64,000 nt of DNA from assembly GCA_964036295.1 (NCBI GenBank), contig OZ038463.1, positions 7,803,274 to 7,867,273 of the forward strand, written 5' to 3'. The position numbers and the translations under genes are program-made. Source of the stretch: Plumapathes pennacea (Eukaryota > Cnidaria > Anthozoa > Antipatharia > Myriopathidae). The notes under the pieces are model-generated. The model did no database searches. It had not been told where the DNA came from and saw only the letters and a list, made by a program, of their open reading frames with translations. This document shows positions 30,501 through 42,600 of the stretch, in pieces. Positions within the stretch are counted from its first letter, which is position 1; every line of letters begins with the position of its first letter.

Positions 30501-33500
30501 GTGTGGGCCAGCTGGTTACTACCTCCATCTTCTTGGGAAGCACTTTCACACCTTCTGCCACCACCACATGGCTCAGGAAGGTCACCTTCTCCCTGAAGAT
30601 AAGTTGCGTCAGTCTCTGGAAGGTAGCTGGTACATCAGCCAGGCCAAATGGCATTTGATTGTGTTCAAAGAGGCCAAGGGGGCAGTCTTCTGTTGATCTG
30701 CAGAATCAACCTCAACCTAATTTAGTCAGATCTATCTATGAAAAGTACTTTGCACCCCCTAGTACATCCAGAAATTCTTCCACCTGGGGTAGTGGATACG
30801 CATCTGACCAATTTCTGGCCCCACAAGCTGGTACTTTCATCATGTCTGCAAACCTCGAAATTTGTGCCAGTACACTGGTTCCAAGCAACCCTGGTTGGGA
30901 TATCCTTTAGGATTGGTATTCTGCAGTCTGGTACTACCACTTACTCAAACTCTACATAAAGATCCAGGTAGCCAAGATATGGATTATCAGTGGAATGCTG
31001 CATCTTGCCAATACTTTGTGCCTTGCCACACCAAGACAGTAGTACATGTATCTCACTTGTGTACTGTCTTAGTGCCATAGGACACCATGGAGCCTGTATT
31101 GATCACACACTGAATATCTGTGCCACTAAACTTGGCATTCAGGATTGCGGTACCCCAACAACTTCTCAGTATGTCATCTTCCTCTGTGGCATGGGTCACT
31201 TCCATGGAGCTTCCCTATTTAAAGATGGCTGATGCATGATTGGATGTGGATTGGGCCCATGGCTGTGCTCAGTCCTTTGTGACAATCAAGCCACCAAATG
31301 TGACCTTTGCTGCCATAACCAAAGCTTCCCATTGTCTTTGGTATCCCTGCTAGCTGCGCCATTAGTTCGGTCAAGGCATCTGATGCTCTTGCTGGAACCC
31401 ATCAGCAATGGTCTTTCATCTGGCCAATGGTTTGCCACAATCTTTGAGTATTTGGCTGTTGCACTCTTCATTGTACCACAGCTGGTTTTTAGTCCTGGTT
31501 CCCTGCTTGGGACTCCATGCACTGACAAACTCAGGTGCCCAGCAGAGTCATCTTTATCCACTCAGTGTTTTACCCCCTCCTGGATGTCTCGGAAGGTTTG
31601 TGTGGGGTGGCCCCATGCCCAGCACTTCTCGAATCAGCTGGGTGTCCCTAAGAATCTTGAGCAATTGTTCTCACAACAGTTTATCTCTGTCAAAAATAGC
31701 ATCAGGGTTCAGATGCTCTACCCAGGCCAGTAATTTAACAACAGTTTCCACACTGGTTATGTTCTGCTGTACAGCAATCCTTCTATTTCTATGGCATTTT
31801 TTCAAGTGGCTATTTATCTCCACTGTTATGTGTATTTCTGATCAGTATCTCCAGTCACTTCATGTCAACCTCCTGTGGAACGTCCTGCATAAACGTTTGA
31901 GTTGCTCTCTTTGAATGGGAAAGGCAAAATAACATTGTTGAAGTGCACCACTTTCTGATTTCTGCAACTTCCATGTTCCCTGTCCTTCAGCTGGAATTTT
32001 GCATAAGACAACAACTATTCACTTCTGGCAGACCCAGTTCATTGTTTGATTGTCAAATAATAAAAATAATTGGTGTGTATGGGTCGATTCAGGTCTCGCT
32101 GGACATAATTTCCAAGGAGAAAGAACCTTTTTTCTATTGAACATGTGCACAATTAGTTCACACATTTGACACTTGGAGATGTACATCAATGAACCAATGG
32201 GTGTGATCAGATGACTCATGAAAAACCAGGGGTATGAACTCTTTGTGACATATATAAACATGTTTGTGTAAAAAGTCTTTATTATTCTTCCACAAATGTG
32301 GATGGTGGCTCATCGAACTTGATTAAACGGTTGTATACAGAAGTTCTTTTCTCAGAGTTTGTAGTACATCATGCTAAGAGTACACATCTTTTTTGTGACA
32401 GACTGTGATGAATGTAAAGAGCTTCATGTTGGAGAGTGTCCTACTCACGGTCCATTCACCTGGGTCAAAGATAACGTTGGCACTAAGGACAACTGCAAGG
32501 GCTACACTGGGTCTGAGTTGTGTTCAGACAGTGCAGACGTCTTTGATGTCAAAGATACAAGAAAACCCAACATGGATGCTCTTGATGGTGCTGATTCCAA
32601 AACCTGTATGGACACGGAGGAATCCACAAACCAAACATGTCCCCCATATGACAGTAATTTAAACAAGCCTCATTCAGTTGCTACAGATGTGGCAGGTGAG
32701 ATGAAACCAGCCGTAAGTAATCAAACAAAAGCCAGGCAGTCATTTCCAGTAGGGCTGGAAGCCAGGGTCTCCTCCATTCCCGATGCCGGTCTGGGCGTGT
32801 TTGCTTTGCAGAGGTTTGGTCGTAAAGTTGTCCTTGGACCTTATGGAGGAAAGAAACTGCAAATAGGGGACATCTTGCCAACAACGGACCAGAGCTACAT
32901 GTGGGATGTAAGTAGAAATGACACTGATGCTCACCTGATTTTCTTGAGTCCCCGGCGGCATTTCATAAAAAGTTAAGGTAGTTAGGTGCCCTCAAACCCT
33001 GACCCTGTTTAAGACCGTCAAATTTGTAAATCACACTACTGTACAAAGTGCTTTAAACTAAAATCCTTTAGTTTATGAACGCGCTATACTGGCGTGACAA
33101 TGTGTCATCACCGTTCAATCAATAGTCTAAAATAGCTGTGGTTATATGCACTAAGCTGGTTTGAGGAAAACGGTCCCTGAAGGGCTATATTTACAGCAGC
33201 ACGGCCCCGAGTTTGCTTGTTCTTGGTGACTGCAGGTGATCGAAGGGGGAAAAGTGTCTCATGTGGTTGATGCCAACGATGAAGAAGAGAGTAACTGGAT
33301 GAGGTTTGTAAACTGTGCCCGCCATGAAGGTGAGCAGAACTTGGTGGCATTTCAGTACCGAGGGAAAATCTATTACCGCACCTACAAGACAATTGAACCT
33401 GGGCAGGAGCTGTTGGTGTGGTATGGAGACGAGTATGCTTGCCATTTGGATATTCTCCAAGACGGTGCCTCCAAGACAGGTATAAAAAGGGCCTTGTGTA

Positions 33501-36500
33501 GACCAGGATCTCAGGGTGGGTCGCTTTTGTCGTGTTATGACTATCGAAAGTAATCGTGTGATTGCTTTGGGTTTAAGTTTGTTACACTTCAATTTACACT
33601 TGCATTTGCGTGACCAAAATTGCAATCGAGGTCTGTGTTCTTAGCTGCGTAAGAATGCTGCCAAAAGCGAGCGTTGCAAACGCATACCGAAAGCGGTATT
33701 TTGTCTATTCACCTCATGTTTAAAATTCGCAATTATTACTTTGCAGGTTCTACAGTGAGTTGTCCAAAGTGTTGCATTGTGTTCAATGGTCCATCCTTTC
33801 TCGCCAGACACACGAAGTTTCGTTGCCAGATTAACAACAAGGGCTTTCCATATAGATGCGTACACTGTGGAAAGGGTTTTAAAGACAAAGCATACTATCA
33901 GATTCACAAGAACATCCACACCGGAGTTAAACCATATTCCTGCACGTTCTGTTCCATGAGGTTTTGTGATCCCAGTTCTCGGCGCAAACACGTGATCCGC
34001 CATCGCGGCGGCAAGCCTTATCGGTGCAAGAAATGTGGAAAATGTTTCGCTTGGTACAAGTCGCTTAACTCGCATATGAAATCATTGCATTCCACTGCAA
34101 AGGCATTCAAATGTCGGCACTGCCCTGCAAAGTTCACCTTTGCTCATTCCGTCAGGCGTCACGAACAGCTGCATGTCTGCGGAAAACTTACACATAAATG
34201 CAGCAAGTGCCGAGTTATGTTTCAAAGCAAGTGTTCCCTCACAAAACACCAAAACATTCATTTGTTGGGCAAGAAGAATAACCACTGTAGCACATGCAAT
34301 GCGAACTTTTCATCGAAAGTTGGGCTCGCAAATCACATGAGAATCCACCGTGGCTCACTTTTGAAATCAAGTACCGACAAAGGCCTTCTCTCCGTGGCAT
34401 CGTTTAAGTGTGCGCACTGTGGCAAATGTTTTCACTCCAAACGTGCATTAAAAATTCATAAATGGATGCACGATGGAGAGAAATCACCCTCGTATGCACC
34501 GAAAGATAAAGCCAAATTGTTCAGGTGCAAGAAGTGTGGTAAAACGTTCTCGTCCCAGTCATCTCTGGGGAGTCACAAGGCGACTCACTATGTACCCGAT
34601 GTGTACCGATGTCCAGTTTGTCCCACGATCTTTTTGCAGAAGCACAAGATGTTTAAACACTTATCATCGCACCCGGGAAAAAACTATAAGTGTGCATTGT
34701 GCGAGAAAAGATTCCGCAATGACAAGGATCTGTCTGAACATTCAAGGCTTCACCGGGGACAACCTCGAACGAAGACCACATTTAAAGAGTCTATCGACCC
34801 CAAGGTGCTGAAGAATTTGTCCTTCATTTGTGGAAAATGTGGTTCGAGCTTCCACACTTACTTGTCACTGATAAGACACAAGAAGTGCCACGCAGGGAAA
34901 GAAGACACTCCCTCTGCGGGAGACACAGTACATATTCCAGGATCTGAACTGAGCAACAACATTCAAGACTGCATTGTGGGGAAAGGACCTGTACAAGTGA
35001 AGAGGGAGGTAGATGACAGCAGCAGAGACGGACAGTGTAAAACAGGTCACGACGAGGAAGTTGGTTGGGCAGATGGTGATGCAAATTTGCATGATCCAGA
35101 AAAAGCTGATGTGATCCTTTCTGGAGAGTTCCCAAATCGAGGAGGAAAGGAGGTGGAAGAAAAGCCATTCAAGTGTTTTCGCTGTAGAAAGTATTTTCAA
35201 TCAGAGCCATCTCTTCGTTGTCATATGGCGGTTCATCGTAGAAAAAGAGTTGGTATGATCAAGCGATCTCGCGGAAGTATTTCAATGCCTCCCACAGAAA
35301 GAAAATTGAGACATTCTCTTGCACCAAATTCTTCAGCCCTTCCCAACAAGCCTGTTCCAGTAGATATTATTGACGATCCATCTTCAAGTGGTCAGACCTG
35401 TGCAGGTACATCATTCAGGAGGGACAAGAAACAAAACAATGAATTTTACAAACCTTTTAAGTGCACTCGGTGCAGGAAGCAATTCGCAACTTATTTCTCT
35501 CTTCGACGCCACAAATTGTTGCATGCAAGGTTTGGTTTGAAAGCGCAGGTGAAACTGGACAGGTTACAGGGTGGCGTTACAGACAAGGTTGGACCATCCT
35601 CTTACGAGATAAAGAGGCTACCTGGGCAGACTCCAGGAGCAGACAATAGGCCGAGTGTTTTCCCACACCAGAAGAAATTTTTAAAGTGCAGCACCAGTGG
35701 CAAGGACTCACTGCCGAATTTTGAACATGGGGATCGGACCAAGAGAGCGTTCAAGTGCACTGAGTGCAACAATCACTACAAAAGCGCTAAGTCTCTGGCA
35801 AACCACAAACGTGTTCACACCACTGGAACACGAGAAAGGGCAGAGTTGTCCAAGAAGAAAGAGAACGAATCCGACTACCCACAGGGTTGCTCATGTGATG
35901 TATGTGGGAAAAGATTCTCGTGTTCTCAACACATGGTAAATCATCGCATTCACCACTTTTCCAGATCTTACAAGTGTCCTATTTGTTCCAAGGTACTGCT
36001 AACTCTAACTAAGCTGCGCTTGCATCTCAGACAACACCCTGGAAATCACTTCACATGTTTGATCTGCCGGAAAGGATTCAAGATACATCGCACCTTACGG
36101 GCCCATTTGAAATTTACACACAATACGATTGAATCATCCATATCTAACGGGGGAAGAATTGAATCAGGGAAGATAAAAGTGAACTCCAGACAAGTGCCAA
36201 CATGCAAGCAAGAAGAATCGTTTGCGAAAAGCAAGTGCAATGCAGTGTCTTCTAGTCAATCTCTAGCGTCGGGAGGTGTCAAGGATAAAGAAGTCAAGTG
36301 TCAGCATTGTGATAAGGTTTTTGGCACGAGCCGGTCGTTAGGTCAACACAACCGGGTCCATGCTGTCAAAACTAACCTACCAGTCACACGACAAGTTGAA
36401 CAACTGGAAGTTGGTAATAACTCCAGTGTTGGAAGAGTTACCAAACTCAAGTCTAAATGCAGTGAACACAACGGGAAAGATGGCAGCTGCCGCGAAAACA

Positions 36501-37531
36501 CTGTTAGCGCACAGCAAGAAGAATCGTTTGTGAATAGCAAATGCAATGCAATGTCTTCTGGTCATTCTCTAGCGTCGGGAGGTGTCAAGGATAAAGAAGT
36601 CAAGTGTCAGCATTGTGATAAGGTTTTTGGCACGAGGCGGTCGTTAGGTCAACACAACCGGGTCCATGCTGCCAAAACTAACCTACCGGCCACACGACAA
36701 GTTGAACAACTGGAAGTTGGTAATAACTCCAGTGTTGCAAGAGTTACCAAACTCAAGTCTAAATTCAGTGAACACAACGGGAAAGATGGCAGCTGCCGCG
36801 AAAACACTGTTAGCGCACAGCAAGAAGAATCGTTTGCGAATAGCAAGTGCAATGCAGTGTCTTCTGGTCAATCTCTTGTGTCAGGAGGAGTGAAGGAGGA
36901 CGATAAAGAAGTCAAGTGTCAGCATTGTGATAAGGTTTTTGGCACGAGGCGGTCGTTAGGTCAACACAACCGGGTCCATGCTCTCACAACTAACCTACCG
37001 CCCACACTACACGTGGAACATCTGAAAGTTGGTAATAACTCCACTGCTGCAAGAGTTACCAAACCCAAGTCTAAATTCGGTGAACACAACGGTAAAGTTG
37101 GCAGCTGTCGCGAAAACACTGTAAGCGCACAGAAAAGTAGTACGTACAAATGTGCTTCCTGTGGTCGAAAGTTCAGCTCATACATCAACTACTGTTCACA
37201 CCTTCCCCTTCATGTTGGCCAAGACTCTGCTGGGAGTAATACCGGCAGTCAAGCATCCAAGCGAAGCTCGTGCAAATTTTGCAGAAGGCATTTTAAAAAT
37301 CCCCAAGTTCTGCAGGACCACGTGAAGACTTTTCACGCGAAAAGGAATCCCCGCAGCTGTGAAGTCTGCCTGAAGATGTTTTCAAATTCAGCGAACGTCG
37401 TTCGCCACATGGCAACGGCTCACACAGATGTAAGACCTTATTCGTGCAACATGTGTGATACCACTTTCAAGAGAAAAGATGCACTTAAAAGACATCTGCA
37501 CACTCAGCATAAGCCAGGAACTGCAAAGTAA
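27590..37531 (+). CDS. PRDM9-like: PRDM9-like PR/SET-domain C2H2 zinc-finger protein (6 coding exons)
   Basis: Predicted nuclear histone lysine methyltransferase with a DNA-binding finger array. Exons: 27590-27610, 28809-28874, 29026-29089, 32402-32907, 33236-33479, 33747-37531; 4686 bases, 1561 residues. Order: short N-terminus without a KRAB box; pre-SET zinc knuckle Cys52-x2-Cys55, Cys63, His66; a loose Asp/Ser/Thr-rich linker (about 75-160); PR/SET domain about 165-292 with GLGVF, WMRFVNCARHEGEQNLVAFQY and LLVWYGDEY (Tyr260 and Tyr282 kept); then a PRDM9-type first finger (SCPKCC...RHTKFRC) and 24 further C2H2 fingers. Fingers 2-11 are fairly dense; later ones are separated by long linkers. 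Fingers 19-21 lie in three tandem 306-312 bp repeats. The last exon holds the whole array, as in PRDM9. The assignment rests on the knuckle, SET and first-finger order; it could be a lineage-specific relative rather than a meiotic PRDM9. The start ATG is reasonable but an upstream KRAB exon cannot be excluded. Confidence 0.88.
29520..31740 (-). pseudogene. Ty3/gypsy-type retrotransposon relic
   Basis: On the minus strand the words QMPFGLADVPATFQRL (about 30660-30605) and, directly after, FLSHVVVAEGVKVLPKKMEV with SWPTPRILKEL (30575-30475) are the reverse-transcriptase palm and connection blocks of Ty3/gypsy elements. The section that should carry the catalytic Tyr-x-Asp-Asp motif between them is missing. 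Flanking fragments in several frames, with stops, extend on both sides. I see no LTR pair. It sits in intron 3 of the PRDM9-like gene, antisense to it, and is inactive. Confidence 0.7.
36209..37132 (+). repeat. Three tandem coding repeats in the PRDM9-like gene (306, 306, 312 bp)
   Basis: Units start at CAA codons 36209, 36515 and 36821. Each encodes about 102 residues: QEESF...SKCNA, a Ser/Gly linker, one finger (VKCQHCDKVFGT[S/R]RSLGQHNRVH), then a polar linker ending in SAQ. Units differ by few bases; unit 3 has a 6-base insertion (an extra Glu-Asp before Asp-Lys-Glu-Val). Similarity covers the linkers as well as the fingers, so whole units were duplicated recently. Confidence 0.9.
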
Positions 37532-37995
37532 AAAAGAAGCTACGTTGCTAGGTTGGATATCATTCAAGATGGCTGCAATGTTGGAACTATCAATCTTTGT
37601 GTAGCTTCATAAAATATCAAGAAAATATATAATCCACACTTCAGGTATGATAATGGTTAATCGGATATTGAACCACTTTTTCCAGCTACGATCAGAAAAT
37701 CTAAACATGTGTTTCCTTACCTATTATTGTTAGTTACTCAGTAAGAGAGAAGGCGGACATTTGTGAATTATAGAATATGTGGTTCTTTCTTTGTCAGGTA
37801 TTGATTTTAGTTATAAATGAATTTTCAGCAGAAGTTGTGCATCGCGTTTTTAGTTAAAGAGGCGATTTTTAGGTTTTACTGATGCATTATTTCTAATTTT
37901 ATTTTATACGCACAATAGGTGGCGTCAGGGTGATTATAACAAACTTCGATCCGTTCGCGCATTAGACTTGATAGTTAAGAGTGACTAAGCACCCA

Positions 37996-38236
37996 GGGCC
38001 CGATTTTTCGAAAGCCGATTAAGCTAATCCAGGATTAACGAAATTCTTTCTGACGACCTCTCTGCCGATAAAATGAAGGGTTTTGTTCAAATATGGATTA
38101 AAAAGCTTGTTTTAGCTGAATACGTATCAAGGAAATCGTTGCAGGACAAAATCTTCACATTTTCAGGCTTATAAATGACAAGAAAGTTTACACCTAATCC
38201 AGGATTAGCGTAATCGTACTTTGAAAAATCGGGCCC
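37996..38236 (-). mobile_element. MITE of the 'GGGCCCGGTTTTTC' family, copy 3
   Basis: Ends GGGCCCGATTTTTCGAAAGC and TTTGAAAAATCGGGCCC, with AATCCAGGATTA near both ends. It is in reverse orientation relative to 16553-16796 and is the best match to that copy. Confidence 0.75.
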
Positions 38237-38619
38237 AGGGCAACTGCGGTTTCTGTGAAATTTGGTAGTGACTTGCGAAATATTCGTTGGCGACGAATAT
38301 CTGTTCACACTTGAAAAGTTGTAAATGTTGACAGCGCTATTTTGTGTTGAATTCACAGATGCGAACGGGGACAATATGTCCTCTTACATACGGATTATTA
38401 TAAACTATTGAGAGAACATTTCATATGCCCGGGATGTTGGCTTTTGTTGACAACAAATTGGAGGAATCCAATATTTCAAAAACAAGCAACGAGACCTCCT
38501 TTCTCTCACATATAATGGGGAGCTTCTGACAAGAGGCATCGTTCGCATTTGTGAAATATTATATAGACATTTTCAACTTTAGTGTGCAAGGTTACTTTTT
38601 CAACGGCAGATATTGCTTT

Positions 38620-38854
38620 GGGCTCGGTTTTTCAAAGCACGATTAGGCTAATCCTGGATTAGGTCTAAACTTTCATGTCATTTATATGCCTGAAAATGTG
38701 AAGGTTTCGTTCACAACAACTTCCTTTATGCGTTTTTAAGCTGGAACAAGGTTTTTAGTCCATCTTCGAACAAAACTCTGCGGTTTATTGGCAGAGGGGT
38801 CGAGAGAAAGAATTTCGTTAATCCTGGATTAGCTTAGTCCGCTTTCGAAAATCC
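38620..38854 (+). mobile_element. MITE of the 'GGGCCCGGTTTTTC' family, copy 4
   Basis: It begins GGGCTCGGTTTTTCAAAGC and ends near CCGCTTTCGAAAATCC. Same orientation as copy 1 and opposite to copy 3, 384 bases away, so the pair could fold on itself in RNA. Confidence 0.7.
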
Positions 38855-38877
38855 ATACTAGTGCGACACTTCCTAAC

Positions 38878-39115
38878 CAAAACCAAAGTAATCACACAGG
38901 CCAATCACAGAGGCTGAGAGAAAACAGTTCAGCCAATCAGAAGCCAAAGTAATTCACGTTTGGTCTTGCGTTTGGTTTTGGTTTTGGTTTTGGTTTTGTT
39001 CCTGATTGTTGAGAAGGCTTCCAAACTTGTGTGGACCAATCCGAAAGCGAAGCAAACGCAAAACCAAAGCAATTACACGATTACTTTCGACAGTCATCCG
39101 AAAACAGCTCTATAG
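38878..39115. repeat. 'AACCAAAGC(A/T)ATCAC' dispersed repeat with TTTTGG tandem
   Basis: Words such as AAAACCAAAGTAATCACAC and 'ggccaatcacagaggctgag' recur in many places (28185-28290, 33545-33600, 57545-57600, 57700-57790, 59470-59520), in both orientations. A short (GGTTTT)n tract is included. A high-copy repeat family of this genome; structure not defined. Confidence 0.5.
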
Positions 39116-39643
39116 TGGACAAACTAACGGAACGCAAAGAGGTTTCCCTAAATCATTTTCGGAACAATTTCGAATCGATAGTTTACGCAAGTTTACTTCA
39201 TAACTTGTCAAGTTAGAAAATTATTGCAACTTGATTTACTCCAATAATGGTTTGACAATAAAGTCTTAAATTATATGCGCAGCATTTAATTTCCTTTGTA
39301 ACATACAAACGCTACGTGACGATCACAACGCCAATTACTAAGTTGATGGATTTGATTTTTCAGTCGGCGATGTTCGTCTCCAAAAGCATTGCTAAGAAAA
39401 TGTTACATTGTATAAACAATGAACAATGACCGGAACAATAATTGTAGAAAGTGTTACTTGGTGTATACAGTATCCTTGACTTATTCTATTTTCAAGAGAA
39501 GATAACTAACAGCTGATTTCCCACACATACCCACCCCTGTCCCAACGTTAATTTTCTATTTGTGTAGTTTAAGATCTGATAAATACCGCGTGCGATGTCT
39601 GATCCGAACCTATTTAGCACATCTAAAAGTAGCTTTTGGGAAA

Positions 39644-42600
39644 TTATCGTTGGTCACACGATCTGCTCTTGATTTCATCAATTTTGATTAACGTGGACAT
39701 CTCATCTTCCCCTAGAAAAAGAACCTGGAAATCTTCGCGAGATGGTTTGATAATTCTTTTTGGGCGAGGGAAAACTGGCAAAAATTGTATTCCTTGTTTA
39801 AACGACTTGTAAGGGCAAGACGTATTCGAATAGTCGACAAAATGCAATATTTGCGAAACGAGCTATCTTGTCGGGCGGATGGGACATTCTCGGATGACCA
39901 CGTAAATCGCGGTCCCTCTACATAAAAAATGATGTAAAAGAACTGCTGACGCAACTAAGGCTCTGGCAGCGACCACTCATGCTCAGTGTTAAGAGGGCTC
40001 GCAGTAACTGGTTCAGTGCTTTTGCGGATCCCCTGTATGAGAAGTTACAATGTTCCACAGTTCGGAAACCAAGCCGGGGAAACCTGTACTGACGAGATTG
40101 CCACGAGCAATAAATTTATTCTGTGCATGTGTTTCCATTAATAATAAAATGTTGTTCCCCATTGTCGTAATTGAAGTTTATATTTTATGAAAAACACCTT
40201 TTGTGAACATCTATTTTAGCCTAAATTCGCTATAAATAGCCACAAAGAATAGTAGCTCTGGGATGTGACTTAGTACAGAGTATACAATAACACTAATTTC
40301 CGCAACAGCTGCTCCTTGATCGTGTATCACCATCTCCTAAAATTGGTTCTAATGCATCTTGACTCTGTGACGTAGCTCCCTGTGGAAAGATTGCACCGGT
40401 TCCAGTATTGTGTAAAGTATGAGCGCTTTGGACATAAACAAAAGTATTGTGCGACTTTCTGCACAGAACAGAGCCTACGTACCTTTCTCTCCTGACATTC
40501 TTTTATGAGCCTTGCAACAGCCATGAAAGCCTGCAAACGGGCAAGTATTATGTTTGGGCACAGAATGTGGACGTAGTGGCCGTATTCACAAAACATAAAC
40601 TCCATACGGACATGGCTGATATTTCTACGAATGGTCGAGGTAGCTTGCGTAAAGAGCTTGCGTGGGATAATTGTGAACCAACTCATTGAGCAAATGCTGT
40701 GTGCGTGCATGAATAAACTGCAGGGCAAAGAAACTGCACATGCATTCGTTTTTCTGATCGGTGGAACTTCGAAACACTCCAAATTGTCATTTGCAAGCTT
40801 TCAGTGGTTCTGATTGTGAGCGATTTAACAATTAAACCGAGACTTCTCTCACACGTCGCCGCCATGTTTCTTTGTTCTTGCCCTGATTACCCATAATGCA
40901 TTCAATAACGTGAAGGGGTCTATATACGAATGTAGAAATTCATCCACACGCCGCGAAGACGTGATGTCGCACTAGAGCATGCTCAATACGATTAGAGACT
41001 AAACAGTGTAGGATACTGTGCAAACAGCAGGACGAAATGAGCATCCTGTCAAGTCTCTCGTCTTGTTATTGTTCTTCAAAGTGATCACCGTTTTCGAAAA
41101 AAAAAATCTTAGTTTTTCTGGGTTTGGTGGAACATTGGTGTGAACGAAAAATCCTGCTGGATCTAATCTGCACACTATAATCCTGCACCCGCAATCCATC
41201 TAGACACCTTGGAATATTTCAGCCGCTTTCTCTCTTGGACTTTGATTTATTGGATTTGGATTTGTACAATCTACTTGGACGCTATGCATATTTGATTTGG
41301 TTTAGAGTCGTATCATTTGGTTCTTAAACTTGCTAAGGTGAAGCGCCTTATTTTATCTTCTCTGGCATTTAAATATGTGCGCACAATAAGAAAGTTCTCA
41401 ACAGGAGTAGCTCAGATGCTGTCGATTAACTAATGAGCCATGACCTTGCAAAGTATGCTTGTCTTGCTTTATACTTGCCTCTGTAACACTTTCTCCTGTC
41501 CTTGCACTTGTTTCGTAAAACTCCAAGTTGGCATTTTCACTTATCTGCAAAGAAACAAAAATTTGGAACGCGAAAATCAAATGTGTTTAAGATAACACTT
41601 GAGAACTGCGCGAGTTTGTTGTTTGATGAACATTGTTTTCTGTAATCAAAACTCAATTTACTCCAAACATTTTTAGACGTGATCGGAAAGCGCAATAGGT
41701 TGAACTGGCTCACTCCGTGTAGTTGTTGTCCTGTATAAAGCCACAAGGCTGCTGTTCTTCTATTGCCCATCTTACGCCAAACCTCTTCACTGGCCACCTT
41801 GTGTTGTTTGTCCACTTTTGAAAGATGGTCAGGCTGATAGAGTTGCCCCTGACCTCCCCAGTCAGAGTCATGTTCAGGGCCTGCTTTTTCTCCACTGCTT
41901 GCCTACGCATTATTTTCTTTCGCGACGCCAAAACAACAACACACAATCCGCTGTGAACCTCTGGTAGTTGGTTGCCCCCTTGACCTCAGTACATTTCGCC
42001 TGCCAACGATTCTCGTGTTTCAGATGTTTTGCGTCTAGAGGCGTTGTCCTGGTCCATCCTTCGAGAAGTCTTCTTGGGGTGGCCATGTAACTGGTGCTTG
42101 CCACATGTCACTGGACGTCCCTCAAATTCTTCAAACGAAGGGGGAGGGGGGCTTGGGACTCCTGCGACGGCATCGGTCTTCAGACACATCCTTGTTCAAG
42201 GCCAGGAGCACTGCTAATATTGTGACAATACATGGCTTGATGATGTTTTCAAACTGTGTCCTCGTGAGTCACATGTGCATCATGTGTGGAACTCATGTGC
42301 TACATCAGGATATAGCCATCCACGTCATCAGCAACACTGTTTTCTCTTTTAGGCAAGACTTTGTGGTCAACGGATCCTTCGCATCTTAGGTTTGGCCATT
42401 CAAGCAAGTTTGCTCGTTTAGGCAAGGCTTTATGGTCACAAGATCCGTGCTATCTCAGGTTTGGCCATTCAAACAACACCACCAGCAAGCGTTTGCAGAT
42501 TTAGGCAAGGCTTCATGGTCACAAAATCCGTGCCATCTTAAGCGTTTACTCGTTTAGGCAAGGCTTCATGATCATAAGATCCGTGCCATCTTAAATTTGC

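Larger units (their letters stand above)
37532..39643. other. PRDM9-like to Rab intergenic stretch
   Basis: No gene is seen. It holds two full MITEs of the 'GGGCCCGGTTTTTC' family (37996-38236 and 38620-38854) and an 'AACCAAAGC' repeat (38878-39115). Two convergent transcripts must end here. AATAAA at 39258 (plus strand) is a possible but distant signal for the PRDM9-like gene. Confidence 0.5.

Noticed and set aside
32371-32976. Single-exon reading of the PRDM9-like exon 4 frame ending in Lys-Ser-stop
   Set aside because: The frame beyond 32907 is intron (donor GAT|GTAAGT); conserved SET sequence continues from 33236.
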